Origin: Prochilodus magdalenae
Lineage: Eukaryota; Chordata; Actinopteri; Characiformes; Prochilodontidae
DNA: 64,000 nucleotides
Assembly (NCBI GenBank): GCA_024036415.1
Contig: JAMWET010003539.1
Coordinates: forward strand, 63,501 to 127,500
Direction of reading: 5' to 3'
A program made the translations under genes and the position numbers. Below, one piece after another: positions 1 to 13,096 of the stretch; within the stretch, counting starts at the first letter, position 1; each line of letters begins with the position of its first letter. Below the pieces are notes generated by a model that saw only the letters and a program-made list of their open reading frames with translations, did no database searches and was not told the DNA's origin.

Positions 1-3000
1 CGTATGGGGCAAGAGGCCTTCTGTGAAAACGGAAACTTGTGCAACATTACATGGCTACACACATACTGTATAATGATTTCTCTGCTGACAGTGACTATGC
101 TGATGTGTGTGCAGATGCGTGAGGAGAGACACTGCTAAACTGCCTTCTCATACAGATAATCACATGACTTGACAACCACACACCGACCACTTCATAGTGA
201 CCAGTTCTCCTATACCAGCGTTAAATGAACTGTCCGTGCAGATCCACACAGCAGTGCCAGAACCGTTTTCAACGCCGCCCTGATCCACTTCAAAGAGCAC
301 AGGTTTAACCTTTCTGTTGTTTCATGAGGAGATTATATCTACCAAGCAGGTTAGAACTAATACTGTAAGCTGATCACAGCGCCACTGATCCTTAAACACC
401 CTGCACTGACTGAAACACCATGATGTGTACAACACCAACACTCACTGTAGCAACTTCTGTAGCAAGCCACAACAATCTAACCGCTACATGAGGGCTCCGG
501 TTAGGACTGAGCGGGTACTGGCACATAACAGCGAGTGAGCTGATAGATGTGTACTGATATACATGTATTAGTATTAACTTTATTAGAGTATTAATTGTTG
601 TATTAGTATAAATTAGTGCAGTATATACTGTATTAGTAGAGTTTTAGTATAGGCCATCAGCATTCATAGCTAACAAAAACTGGGGTGGTCCTGCTGAAAG
701 CCTCAGTTACACTCTCTAAATACGTCCCTTCCACTGCCCACATGCTTCCCCGCGCAGGCAGTCCAGAGTAAAACAGTTTTGGAAAACAACAAATATTTTC
801 CCAGGCAAAGTGACATAAGTTCAAAACATATTTTTAAAAACTGATTTTTAAAGCTCCCCCTTGTGTTCATTGATACATGAATGAACTGGCTATGGTCATT
901 TCTTGCATGAGCTATTAACTGCACTGGCCCCTCGATTTCTGGTGGTACTGCTCCATTTCCATCTCCGTCTGTAAACCTTCAAAGAACGTACACAGACGAA
1001 ACGAACCCAGAGGGTTTACAGAAGCTGATTACTCAAGTCCATACAGGTCCATTGATCCATACTCTCCTTTGCGACACCGGCTAACACATGATCCTTTCTC
1101 CCAGTACTAAACTGGCACAGTATTTAAAGCTGAGGAGCAGATTTCTTCTGCGCTGCACGTGCCACATAAACTACACTAAAATAAGCCACGAAAAGCAAAG
1201 GAAATCAAACAGAACGTCACATAAAAGCTTCAATAAACGCAGAACCTTTAATTGATGGACGCTGTTCTGTACTGCAGTCTATTTAAAACAAGCCACACCA
1301 GGTTTGTAAGACCTCCTTTCATGAGTTTACAAACTCTATTAAAGCAAACTGAAAGGGGAAGTTGTGCGTAACTCAAATCGTGAAATGAAAACAAAATCAT
1401 TCACAGCGGTTTGATGACATTGTTTGTCCTATGACATGATGACATGGTTTCAGTGGTAATTAAATGGTTGGTCCTAGAAACCTGCCAGACTTCTACCTCT
1501 AAAATGTCTCTCACAGGAAGTTATGCGAAATGGTTATGAATGAGCTACCTGGGAGATTCATTAATGACCGTTTTAATGATGATGCTTTAGTCTAAAAAGA
1601 ACTATTTTAATCTGTTCATGGCGGAGGAGTACACACACAGAATGTTATAAGGCCTATTTACAAGTATGTTACATGACCAGCTTTGACACATATAGGCTCA
1701 CTGTGGTTTTAGATCTCTGGTTCCCAATACCCTCTGCATCCCATCCCGTTAGCCATTTCAGACTAGACTCAACCAGTGTCTTAAACTGGCCTTACTGTAT
1801 TCCATTTTCATCTGCGAATACACAGCTGGAGCCAAAACTGGCACTGGAGTAGGCCTGCATGAATCATTTAAATGTCAGTTTTCTCCCCAAAAAAGGGGGA
1901 TGTTTTCACTGCACTGTGTATCTCACACATCAAAAGCAGGATGCGTCTATCTCTCTGTGGCTCAGTGCCAGACCTCTGCTATAAACACTTTCATTTCATG
2001 CAGAATCCATATGCCAGCAGACCTTTCCAATAACAGGCTCCCTGCAAATTACAACCCTGGAATTAAATCATGTGTTAAATTCAGAGATGGTTATTGTCTG
2101 ACTGAGTAGTACAAAACTTCTGTGGGCTAAATGAAATAGTAATGTGGATAGCATACACTACAGAACACCACCACTGTAACCCACTGTTTGCCTTTGTGTA
2201 CTTCTGGTCAAAGTAACCGTTAAATGCATTGCTCATGATCACAACAGTTTATAGCAGGAGGGTTACGCTATGGGGGTCTGTACTGACTGGTTAGTGAACT
2301 AAACATTTCAGTTTAAGTCGGGAATCAACCGAGCATTTGATCTTATTTTTTGTGTTATGTAATATTCAGTAGCACAGCATTGCATGTCTCAGATTCCTTG
2401 GTGTAACAGAATTCATAGTTTTATACCCTGTTCAATACTCTGTGATGTTGAGTCATCATGGAATGTGTCACATAACCATTGGGAATCCCTGCAGTGTTCT
2501 GCCAGGTATTGATCTAGAAGCTATTAAAAACACACCCAAGCTAGCATTCAACTGCACTTACACTGCAGTCAAAGGAAACATTGTTGGCCACTGTGTAGAC
2601 ACATTGATAAAATTCAACTTCAGCTGTTCAAGAGGAGTTCTAGGCTAGCCCTGTTCTCCGAAAGGAATGCTGGTGAGAAAAGGTCTAATATTCGGTTTAA
2701 AAAAAAATAAAAATAAAAAAATAAAAGAAAAAATCTCCATCTACCAACTACGCTTATTTCACTGTGGCACAGACAGGCACATTTTAAGGATCTGATTTGC
2801 TACCACATGGGGAACTCACTTCTTATTAACATATAGAAAAGGTGGAGGTTTTCTTAACGTCCTGTGTGCTTCAGAGTTTCTTCAGCGAGAGTCCATAAGC
2901 AAGATGACTGCCTCTTATAATACATCAGGAACAATAACTTGTATGCATTACTGGTTTGTTGGGGGTTTATTTGTTGGTGGAGCGATGAGAATGAGAAATA

Positions 3001-3629
3001 CTCGTTAATATAAAATCTTGAAAAAGAAGGAGTCAGAAAATTTTTCGGATGCAAGAACTTCACATCTAGTGTAAAATTTAAATCTCCAGGCTAGTGGCTT
3101 TCTTTACAGAGTTCTACAGTACTTACAGAATGGCTTTGTTCTAGTGGTATCCCACTGGTAAGTGTATCTGGTAAGTGCATACACTGGTTATGCAGCGCTT
3201 TAATGAGGTGGTGTAACTGGGGCTGTTAATATATTGAGGCCCTGGTAAGGGTACAGTATGGTAGGGCACTGTTAGCAACAGCCATTGGAATCCATGTTGC
3301 CTAGCATTGTGCTAGCGTGCTGCGCTCTGCTGAGATTGTTTGGGACGTCAGGTGCCCGAGCTGAGACAGTATAAACGTCCACATTTTGACTGAAGTTAAA
3401 ATCATAAATAAGCATCAAAGCATAGTACAAGTATGTGCTGATAAAATGCACTGTGGCATCCACAAGCCAAAATGAATACTCAGCAGATGGTCCCTTTGGG
3501 CAGAAAGACCCTTAAGATGAGTTTGCAACAACTTATGCCACTCTATTAGAAACTATCCTTTTAAATATTCCTCTTGAACCTAAAACTGAGAAAAGAACAT
3601 CCCAGGGCTTTTAGACTGCTTAATCTCAC
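1..3629 (-). other. slc9a1: slc9a1 intron 5 (partial, runs off the window)
   Basis: This sequence lies 3' of the last visible slc9a1 exon on the minus strand. I looked for the next expected exon, which in the NHE1 family begins with a Gly-Met-Thr-Ile-Arg-Pro stretch after Phe-Val-Gln, and did not find it. The intron therefore appears to continue past position 1. An A-rich stretch is present near 2701-2730. The scattered short open frames have no family resemblance. No RNA gene or mobile element was recognised. Confidence 0.6.
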
Positions 3630-3832
3630 CTGCACGAAGACTGTGAAGAAGATGACTGTGATGATGGCTGTGAGGAACATCTCCCTCATGGGGAAAAGGT
3701 CCGAATGCAGCAGGTATCCCAGGGAGAAGGCGATTGCACCTCGCAGGCCTCCGTAGGCAATGATGAACTGGTCCTTGGTGGACAGCTTCACTATGCGGAA
3801 CTTGTTGATCACGAAAGTCAAAAAGATGACCC
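3630..3832 (-). CDS. slc9a1: Na+/H+ exchanger 1 (NHE1-like), coding exon 5
   Basis: This exon encodes residues 422-489 of the predicted protein, the last visible part of the transport domain. It starts after a pyrimidine-rich acceptor ending in cag at 3833-3834 and ends before the donor GTGAGA at 3624-3629. It is 203 bp and keeps frame with exon 4 (phase 1 in, phase 0 out). The peptide contains INKFRIVKL, then [20 protein letters not shown] at residues 441-460, the most conserved block of the family. Gly449, Gly450 and Arg452 correspond to human NHE1 Gly455, Gly456 and Arg458. It closes with a hydrophobic segment ending in Thr-Val-Phe-Val-Gln. In the family this region forms the last membrane helices before the cytoplasmic tail. 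The tail-coding exons are outside the window, so regulation by calmodulin, CHP or kinases cannot be read here. Confidence 0.93.
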
Positions 3833-6455
3833 CTGATGGAAAAATGGAACAGCGGGTTAGGTGGTATAGTTTGAGCTTCCCGTTTTACATAATGTCCATG
3901 GCCAGTTGCTTTGAGCACTCAATTTTTTTCCTAGCACAGACACACCTGAACCGGCTTGAAAGAACAATCATCAGTCATATTAACAGCCTCATCCACACAG
4001 ATGGGTTTATTAGATGTTTGTGTTAAATATGGAGCATAAAGTTGTTGTTCAGAAACTGACAGTGTGCCGCAAGTACCCTGATGAGTGCATGTAAAAGTTT
4101 TAGGAACAAAGAACACAAGGGAGATTAATATCCGACGATTGTGTAATGAGTGTCTTACAAAAACGTAGTTTTCAGTGACTTGTTTTTGTAGAGATGCGAG
4201 AATAAAGCAGTCATGTAAATGTGTGGATAGGAAATTAGAGGGCAGTAGGGAAAAGCTGCATTCTGCAGGGCAGGAAGAGACCACAACTTTGGAGAAATTC
4301 TGTCTGGACCAAAAGAATAGCACAGATTTTAATGTAAGCACCATATGGATCATTTTCACATTTTCTTGGATATCGCTTGCTTTAGACACAGCCCAGGTGA
4401 CGGGGTCTTTTCGAGGAAAGCGGTGATCAAACAGGACCAGGAAACACACCGTCATCATGACCCATCACTGTGGTTACACGTGTCAAATGATGAGGAAACC
4501 GAGGTACGCCCCCTGATATTCTACTGCAGTGACATTCCTGTGTTTGTGTCCTTTAAAAACAAAAGCTTCTTGAAAATTATTGTTTATTCAAACCTTTTCT
4601 TCGGTTTGGTTCCCAAGCCTCTCTCTGATGAACCCAAGCACGCTCTGCATCATCTCTCTACAAACCTAAGCCAGGGTAATCAAGGGCTGTGGAGTGGCAC
4701 TTACTTATATTGTCTATGTGGGATAAAGACCGAAACATGGACTGGCAAAAGCTTCTCAGATGAATAGTTCCTCTAATGTGATGACAATACTGTACAAATG
4801 GACAGAGAAGACTCATGATGACTCAGGATAACTGCTTCTGTTGCTTTAAAGGTTGCTTTAAGGTTTGAACATAAAAGGATTGGCTGATAGACAGTATCTA
4901 AGTAAATGGTAATTCTTTTGTGAAATACCATTTATGGACGGCATGAATAGTTGGGGAGTCTCTTCTTTAGGGTAATCTGGACTTGCCAATACCCAGACGA
5001 TGCTGTTCGAACCCAAGACCAGGGCCAGCAACACGTGGTTCTCTTACTGCCCTGCTACTTCATTGACCGTTTTGACCTGAAGATAGTCACACAACCACAT
5101 AACTAAGTGGCCAAAAAAAATTCAGGACGAACATGAAGAATTTAGAGACGAAAGGACAAAATAGTTTATTTAAATGCACTCCAGCTGTTTTCCCTAGACA
5201 CTTAAGAGGGTGGGGGGGGACTGTTCTACTCCAGGGAAAAATAATTTTTCAGGACCTGCCAGAGTTGCAAGACAAGCAACAAGCACAAAACAGTGCAAAG
5301 TAAGCCTATGCTTTTGTTTTAATTAGATTACATTGTAAGTTACATAATGTTACTTCGTCAATAAACTCCCAATCATGGGTATTAGAGTATCACTGAGACA
5401 AAACTCTGTAGAGATCAAAGAAAGATTTGTACTGCTAATCCAAGGGTTCTAGTGCTCGATTTGCAAATACTGTGTAATTCAGGCTAATTTAAATGCACAT
5501 GCTGAGAAAACCTGAAAACCAATAATAAAAAAAGAAATCGAATACAAGTGACTATTCAATCTTATTTTCCCAGTAAAAGTGTAAAACTGGTAATGTGGCG
5601 TGAAGACATAAATCTTGCCCTGTTCCAGCTCTCACCAGTTAATTCTAAAGCCAACTTCATAAAACCTCTCATTATGCAGGCTTACGCGTGTTGGGTGTTA
5701 CAACAGAACAAAAACCTGGATTTGTTGGAGGTAGACATAGACTGAACGCAGAAGAGCCGTGAAATTCCGGGCACCTACACCATAAAACACATCCTATCGA
5801 GTCAGTTGGCTTTAGAACATTACGTAAAACACTTTACTGAAGTCAGCGGCTCTCCAACAATCACAGATATGGCAGACCAAACTATTGCATCTGTCCTGCT
5901 TTCATATTATGATGTGATCTTGGTTGTGATATGGGTCAGAGGGATAAGTGATGTCTTTCATTTTCATACTATGACACATTTCTGAGTAAAACAGTATCTG
6001 GAAGTGTTTTCATTCAGTGGAAGGTGGGAGTGGTTGGAGGGGGAGGTCAAAAAAAAAAAAAAAAAAAAAATCATATTGGTATATGCCATTTTTTTATATG
6101 CAAAGTTCTTACATTTCTGATAGAAGATTCTGGGAAACTAATGTTGATTTTTGTAATCATATGACTAATCAAGTTTAAAATGACCAAGGGCATGAACTCA
6201 AAAATTCCTAAAAGAATCTAAGTATGATTTCAGGTTGACTTGATGTTGGTGTAAACAATTTCTGGACTATAAGAAAGACTTGGTTCATTCACACACTTAC
6301 TGAAACTCAACTGAGGAAGGTGAAATGAGGTCAAGATGTTGACAGTACACACTTTAAGACATTTAGTAAATGGTGAAAAGGCTTATTTCAGTGAAACCAT
6401 TCTATTTATTTGCAGTAACAGTTAAACAGCACACACTTTAATTAGTGTAACTCAC
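3833..6455 (-). other. slc9a1: slc9a1 intron 4
   Basis: This 2.6-kb intron separates exons 4 and 5. It contains a poly(A) run at about 6050-6070 and otherwise unique AT-rich sequence. A 175-codon open frame at 3931-4458 on the gene strand does not resemble NHE sequence and lacks splice sites that would fit the phase, so it is not called. No mobile element was recognised. Confidence 0.85.
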
Positions 6456-6673
6456 CTAAAACACGAGCCACCATACACAAAATGATCGTCACGGTGACGA
6501 AGGTCCAGTTCCATTGGTGGCGTCCAGCAACCGTGGACACGCCCAGGAAAATGAAGATGAGAGTCTCACTCACGCTGCTCCACATCTTTAGGAAGTATTT
6601 GATGGTGGTGTGGGACTTGTGGGATATGTTTGCCTCCACATAGGGCCGCATGACAGCACCACACGCGATCAAA
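6456..6673 (-). CDS. slc9a1: Na+/H+ exchanger 1 (NHE1-like), coding exon 4
   Basis: This exon encodes residues 349-422. The acceptor is a strong pyrimidine tract ending in cag (6674-6675) and the donor is GTGAGT (6450-6455). The length is 218 bp, entering in phase 2 and leaving in phase 1. The peptide includes [20 protein letters not shown] followed by [20 protein letters not shown]. This is nearly invariant among vertebrate NHE1 proteins and spans an intracellular loop plus a membrane helix. Glu385 aligns with human Glu391, a residue implicated in transport and inhibitor sensitivity. Arg419 at the end aligns with human Arg425. Asn404 in WNWTF is a candidate glycosylation sequon but sits next to the membrane. 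Neighbouring exons are 2.6 kb (exon 5) and 3.4 kb (exon 3) away. Confidence 0.94.
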
Positions 6674-9600
6674 CTGCAGAAAGAAAGTGCGGTCAGATCA
6701 TCTTGGGCCATGAGAGAGTTCAAGGGGAAAGCTGCTCTGAATTACACAAACTGAGACATTAGCTATGCCATGCTTATTATCTGCTTAGCAGCGGTGTCTG
6801 CCTCTGAGAAAGACTGTCTGAGTTTTGAAAGCTAATTCCTCCACCCTGCTTTCCAGAAAAAGCAAGCTAAAGAGAGGAAAAAAAAAAAAAAACATTAGTT
6901 TAACAGGCACCGTGTCTGCACAAGTAAGTGGGGCTATTTAATAATCAGTGCTGAACATGGGCATTCGTACATCATCAGCTGCACTACAAGTGAAAAAACT
7001 AGCACCAGATTTCAGTTTCCTGACAGGAAGTCTGTTTCCCCCCACAAATGCAAGTCTAGTATCTAACAGTAAACTTACTCTGGCTATTCTTCCAACCAGT
7101 CACAAACATTGTTGAATGTCCATGTGTGCCAGTAAAAAACGTTAACAGAGAATCAGCAAAATCCTCCACTACCACTTTCTATAGCATTCTATACCTACAT
7201 CTAACATCTAGCAGTAGCAAAGCAGTGTTAAATCACTCTTATTACATGAATGCTAAAAAACGTGTATTAGTTATCTCAAAACTAAAATCAAACCTTATGT
7301 ATTTATTTATTTTTCAATTCAGTTTTAAAATTGCTATAAAACTGGTTCAACTAAAGAAAAGGAGAAAAAGTAAAGAGTAACATTTCCTGCCTGAAGTGTT
7401 TGCACAACAAGTAGAGGCAGTGGGATGCATGGTCACTCAAGCTGCACATACAGTATGCTGACATATGGGGTGAACTCTGTAGTCTGAGAATGTCATCAGA
7501 CCATGTGATCGCTGACGTACAGAGGAACACTACAATTAGGCAAGTTTACTCTAAGACCACGTACACAGCTGGTAAAGACAAATCTCCCTCCCTCTGAGTA
7601 AAGCAAACAGTTCAAGCGGGGGCCAGTTTGCATAGCTCTGCTCATACTAAAGTCTGGACAGCCTTCACAGCACCGTCATTACAGCACTCTCACTACAGCA
7701 CTTTATATTACAACAAAAGATTGTAGTCAGTTTATAACCTTTATCATGAATTTTCCAATCTAATTTTTTTACTTATTAATACTAAATACCTCGACTGAAA
7801 TAGAATACAAGATACCAGGGGCTTCTGGAGTACTAACTAATAGCTGATTATATAACCAGAAGAGAAGAGAATGCCTTGTAAGAAGTGTTAAAGTCGTATA
7901 TACTGTGTGCTAAGCAAGAGACATCACTGAAACAACAAATACAGAGCTCAGCTACCCACTGTATCGACAGTGCACTGTCTGTGCATTAAACAGTACAATC
8001 CAATTAAAGCCAAGCGTGTTCATTGGGTAAGCTGGCATTTTAGCAGGTTGCCAAACAGGCTGTTAGCTTAGAAATGCTGGAGCATCTGCATCCGCTTGAC
8101 ATTAAAATGCAGTGAAGTGTGCAATCTTTCCAGTGATTTACATGGGCTCACCAACAAGAACCAACACACAGCTCTTCATTCAGTAGCACTGAGGTTTTTT
8201 TGTTTTTGTTAAATTCCAAGATTAGCCAATATAGCTATAGCATCTAACCATTAAAGCATTATGTGGCAACCTGTATACAAATCACAAATCGTGTATACAC
8301 AACACAAACGGTGATTGGAGAATCTCATGGACAGCTGTTCACATGTAGTATGATCTGTGGAGTTTGGCTTAGGTGCATCACGTCACGTTTCCATCAAGCC
8401 CTGGATCCCAGTGCTAGTCTTCAGGGAACTGAATACACGGGCCATGGAATCTCAAAAATGTGTATCTAACCCTAGGTGCACCCTCGGCTGCCTTGTTGAA
8501 ACGCTCACATGTGGCAGAGGTCCAGATAGCCAGAGAAGTCTACAGCGCTGTAACTTGCTAAAAAGAAGAGCAACAGACCTCAAACTTAACGCCATTATAG
8601 GGTGTTAACCTCTCCACCCACACAAGTTTTTATTGTCGTCTTCAGGGAACTTCACAAAAGAGCATCGCCAGGCTGCATTAAACTGTCTTCTCTGAGCTGT
8701 CCATGTTGTCTCCATGTGATTAGTCACTAGTGGGCATCAAGCTTAAAGCACCATTGCCAATGAATTAAGGTCAACTTGTTGACTAGTCTGTGCGACCCGT
8801 ATTAGTTGCAAGAGTAAGAGTGAATAGGGCAGTAAGAATGAGAACTTGAACACAGAAACTGCTACTGTGTATTTATGATTTTTATGAAAGATTTGAATCA
8901 CTGCAAGAGGGATTTTTTACTGCTCTAGCTTTAGGACAGGCTGTCCTCTGCAGTAGCTGCTACAGCACGTTGTTGTACCTGTCACAGTCTCTTTGCCAGC
9001 AATCTTGTCTCACCCAAGCTCCTAACTCAAGATCATTCGGCAAACGACAGTTCTGTCAGCGTTCTGGGTGATTTCCAGGGGAGCAGTAAATCCGCAGGCA
9101 TGCACACCACAGCTGTATATCAGAAGGCCAAACTGTCACCACACACTCCTAGATCAATGACGGTGTGGGTTTTGCCATTCCCCAAGCAGTGTTCTATGGT
9201 GTGGGCAAAATATTTGCATTTGTCTTATCTGTTTTATGACCAGGGTTATTAATTTGGGAGCACACAAATGCTACTGTGTTTACAGGACACTGAAGAAATT
9301 AGTCTATTGGCTCCTCGAGCATACCACAAAAAGCCACCACCCTGCAAATGAACAAACATGCATAGCTGTCATGTATCGTCACTGGCTTACCACAAGACTC
9401 ACAGCTTTGGCCTCGGCTGAATGTAATTGTCAGTGGCTAAAAAGTCATATAAAGTGCGCAACGCTGGTGACAACACCGAAACAACCAATATCGGATTTGG
9501 CTACCCACTTGCAGTGCACAATAAGACACCACTAAATTCCAAAATGAGCCTGTTCGGCTATATAACCCGCCCATTACTGTTGCAATATTCAACAAATTGT

Positions 9601-10025
9601 ATGAATACAAATCTTCCATCATCATCAGAAAGAGTCATGGTGACTGGCAAGGTAGAGCAATACTGTCACCATCTACTCCCCTCAAATGAAAATAATCCTA
9701 ATAAACTATAAACAGGATGACGCATGTTTCCCCCAAGACCGAGATATCTGCCATGTTGACACAGAACTAATAGGAGTTGTCGTCCGAGACAATGTAACAG
9801 CAGAGGAGCTATAGTTATAACTGTGCAGTGCAAACCTTAGGCCTCATCATCTGTTAAAACTGAAAATATATTCTCTCATTTTGAAGTTAAAGACTAAAGA
9901 TAAATGGTATAAATGCCCATCATAAGTTTAACATGGTATGCAGTTTGCCTTGCAGTCAAGACATTATTTAAAAATCAAATGATATTTTAAAATAAAAGCA
10001 GCAAAGACAGTGTTGTGGTACTCAC
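6674..10025 (-). other. slc9a1: slc9a1 intron 3
   Basis: This is a 3.35-kb intron of mostly unique AT-rich sequence with an A-run near 6878-6893. Open frames at 7126-7380, 8263-8608 and 9236-9711 are short and compositionally ordinary for intron, with no recognisable domains. No repeat family or RNA gene was recognised. Confidence 0.85.
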
Positions 10026-10276
10026 GCCATGATGCCAGACAGGTGGAACACTTCAGCAGAGAGGTAAGCCATATAGCTGTAGACGAAGACGAAGAGTGGC
10101 TCGATAACACGCGTGTGTGCAGTGAAGCGAGACGTGAATGCTGCCAGGACTCCATATATGGCACCCACCAGCACACCGCCAAACGACACCACCAGGAAAC
10201 TCACGATGCCCAGGAACACGTCTACAACACTCACTTCACCCACGCTTGCATACTCCTCAAACAGGTGGTAAAGTAC
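10026..10276 (-). CDS. slc9a1: Na+/H+ exchanger 1 (NHE1-like), coding exon 3
   Basis: This exon encodes residues 266-349. It follows an acceptor with tract tttgtcctgcag and ends before donor GTGAGT (10020-10025). The length is 251 bp, phase 0 in and phase 2 out. It begins VLYHLFEEY, directly continuing the exon 2 ion-binding motif. It then reads [19 protein letters not shown] and [19 protein letters not shown], both hydrophobic membrane segments typical of NHE1. Glu340 and Gly346 (in AEVFHLSG) align with human Glu346 and Gly352, positions known to affect inhibitor binding. The loop around residues 274-282 (YASVGEVSV) differs from the human YEHVGI region, as expected for a short extramembrane loop. 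The preceding intron is only 283 bp, far shorter than the others. Confidence 0.94.
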
Positions 10277-10559
10277 CTGCAGGACAAAGTCGTGAGAGAG
10301 GCGTTCAGCTTAGTACTCCCAAGAGACTGAAAATGATTCAGTCAGTCGATTAGTCACGCTAATACAAACACAGCAAACATTCAATAACAAGGCTTTTCAT
10401 GTATGCGTTGTGAGGGTCCTGACAAGACATGCATTAGCACTGAGAAATGTTTTTTACATTCATAAAGCAACATCTTCAAAGTTATGAAGAGTGAAAGATT
10501 GAAGTAAATGACACTGAAATAACAGAATGGTTCCTAAAGGGCACCCCTGGGGCACTCAC
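10277..10559 (-). other. slc9a1: slc9a1 intron 2 (short)
   Basis: This 283-bp intron separates exons 2 and 3, with donor GTGAGT at 10554-10559 and acceptor ctgcag at 10277-10282 on the minus strand. Nothing else was seen in it. Confidence 0.9.
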
Positions 10560-11020
10560 CACTGTGACGGCGTCATTAAGCAGGGATTCCCCAAAGACAA
10601 GGATATGAAGCAACTCATTGATGTGAATTTCTTCAAAAACAGCCAGAACGGCCACAGGGTCCACAGCAGAGATGATGGATCCAAACAGCAGGCAGGGAAG
10701 CAGACCCACATGGAACAAGTTTGCTCCCTCAATCTGGCACACCCCGTACAACGAAAGCCCAATAAAGAAGGCATTCCACAGTGTGCCCACCACGGCAAAA
10801 ATAAGGATGGTGCCCAGGTTCTCCGTGAAGGGCCTTATGGGTAAGAAATAGCCTGCGTCTAAGATGATGGGAGGTAAAAGGCAGAGGAAGAACAGGTCCG
10901 ACCCCAGCACCGGAGGGGTCTCGCCCACCAGTTTGATGATTCCCCCCATCAACAGGCCCACCACGATGAGCAGACAGCTCTCCGGGACGATGGAGGACAA
11001 CCGTGGTATCAGGTGGAACC
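10560..11020 (-). CDS. slc9a1: Na+/H+ exchanger 1 (NHE1-like), coding exon 2
   Basis: This is the largest visible coding exon (461 bp, residues 112-265). It enters in phase 1 after ttctttctcag and leaves in phase 0 at donor GTGAGT. It carries the core of the exchanger. [16 protein letters not shown] is the first conserved membrane block. [18 protein letters not shown] (residues 155-172) is the inhibitor-binding helix, with Phe155-Phe156 equivalent to human Phe161-Phe162. [19 protein letters not shown] follows. [19 protein letters not shown] has Asp232 equivalent to human Asp238. [12 protein letters not shown] has Glu256, Asn260 and Asp261 equivalent to human Glu262, Asn266 and Asp267. The Asn-Asp pair is the hallmark of electroneutral 1 Na+ : 1 H+ exchange. 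All key residues are intact, so this is a functional-looking gene. Numbering runs six below human throughout. Confidence 0.96.
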
Positions 11021-12245
11021 CTGAGAAAGAAAGACAGAATGGTTAAGAGACAAAGAAAAACAACAAAAAAGAAACACTGGATGACAGAAAAAATACAAGA
11101 GAACAGAGATAGAAAAGATGGACAGAAATCCAGAAAAAAAAAACAGGGAGGGGGTAGAGGCAGAGAAGTGAACAGACAGATGAGACTGCAGCAGAGCGTG
11201 GGTTGTAATTATATATCTGTCAAATCCTTTGTTCCCATCCGAGAGGAAAATTAAACTACGCACAGGTTTTGCATTAGTAGATTTCATGCTACTTTTTCAT
11301 GCCTGAAAAAACTTTCCACATACAATATCAATGAGGATGAGGCAGGATGCTCTAGTACACAAAAAGGTTTCACAAGAAAACAACAAAGCTCTCATGCTGA
11401 AGGCCTGACTGCCACATGAGAACACAAACACCACAAGATACGAGGAACAAGAACACAAAGTATCTGCAGACACATCCTCATTTTGTCCACTTAAAGCAGG
11501 ACAAAGGCACAAGCACAAACCACAGACATTCTAATTTGTTTCGTAGTGAGCAGGGCTGTCTTCAACTGCATTACTGAGTAGGTCAACCAGCTGACAGCGA
11601 CAGGAGGAAATTCACTTCCTTTGAAAAGGTCAATTTAAATCTCTTTGAATAGCTTTTAACCCTGTTTTCTTTGGAATTCAGAAGCAACAATGCAAGCTTG
11701 TTTAAGACAGGATTCTTCAGAGGAAACAATACAAGCATGCTTTGATAATTGGAGAGCACCGTTTCTTTTCAAGCCTAAAAACAGACCAGATGTCACATAC
11801 CAACATTTTAGTCCATAAACCATTCTATTACTCCAAAATGACAGATTTAACACATACTGATCAAATGGACTAAACGCGTTTCTCCTAAAACCCCCGAAAA
11901 GAACCTGCTTTAAATCCACATACTCAAACTAACTGTGAGAAAACTGACTGCTGGTCAAATCTTGGTTATGCCGGGATAAGCTAGTTTCACATCATCGTTA
12001 AATTGTTGTGGTGTGGTCCAAGATGTTAATAACAATCAACAAAACAGTTCATGAAGAACGTGCAATGTGACTGCATCAGTTAAGTGACTGGAAGCTAGGA
12101 CACAGCCCAGTTACTATTGTGTTTCACATCGTTGCTAAATTTGTTGCTACATGGTAGCTGTGTTATTCTATGTGGTGTTCTATGCTATGGTGTTGCTAGG
12201 CAGTCACTAAAGTGCTAATAGTCTATGGGAGGAATAAAGGATGTA

Positions 12246-13096
12246 AAAACAACACATACAGGAGTGAGGGTCATCATAGCAGCAGATTAGACACAAAGGA
12301 GCGTCTAACATTACAGCTGTAGATTAGACATACAGTAGTGAGGATTAGTATGACTGCGGATTAAACACAGAGGAGTGAAGGTCAGTGCCGCTGCGGATTA
12401 GTCACAGAAGACTGAGGATCAATATGGCTGTGGATTAGACCCACAGAGGAGTGAGGGTCAGTACTGCTATGGATTAGTCACAGAAGAGTGAGGGTCAATA
12501 TAGCTGTGGATTAGACACACAGAGAAGTGAGGGTCAGTATGGCTGTGGATTAGACACACAGAGGAGTGAGGGTCAGTATGACTGTGGATTAGTCACAGAG
12601 GAGTGAGGGTCAGTATGGCTGTGGATTAGTCACAGAGAAGTAAGGGTCAGTATGGCTGTGGATTAGTCACAGAGAAGTGAGGGTCAGTATGGCTGTGGAT
12701 TAGACACACAGAGGAGTAAGGGTCAGTATGACTGGATTAGACACAGAGGAGTGAAGATCAGTATGACTGTGGATAAGGGAAAAAGGGGATAGAGGGTCAG
12801 TATGATTAGATGAGTCACACAGAGGAGTGAGGGCAAGTATGACTGTGGATTAGACACAGAGGAGTGAGGGTCAGTACGGCTGTGGATTAGACACACAGAG
12901 GACTAAGGGGCAGTACGGCTATGGATTAGACACAAAGAGGAGTGATGGTCAGTACGGCTGTGGATTAGGGAAAAAGGGGATTGAGGGTCACTATGATTAG
13001 ATTAGTCACACAGAGGAGTGAGGGGAAGTATGACTGTGGATTACACACATGGAGGAGTGAGGGTCAGTACGGCTGTGAATTAGTCACAGAAGAGTG
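12246..13096. repeat. 37-40 bp minisatellite in intron 1
   Basis: About 22 imperfect copies are present of a unit containing gtgagggtcagtatggctgt followed by ggattag and a cacagag stretch. Length varies between 37 and 40 bp because some copies read ttagtcacagag and others ttagacacacagag. Two copies carry an insertion with aggggaaaaagggg-like sequence starting at about 12776 and 12967, which are 191 bp apart. A five-unit block therefore seems to have been duplicated. The array ends about 1.2 kb from exon 2. Confidence 0.93.

Noticed and set aside
3931..4458. 175-codon minus-strand frame inside intron 4
   Set aside because: It lies on the gene strand but does not resemble NHE sequence. The flanking exons join perfectly without it, and no phase-compatible splice sites were seen.
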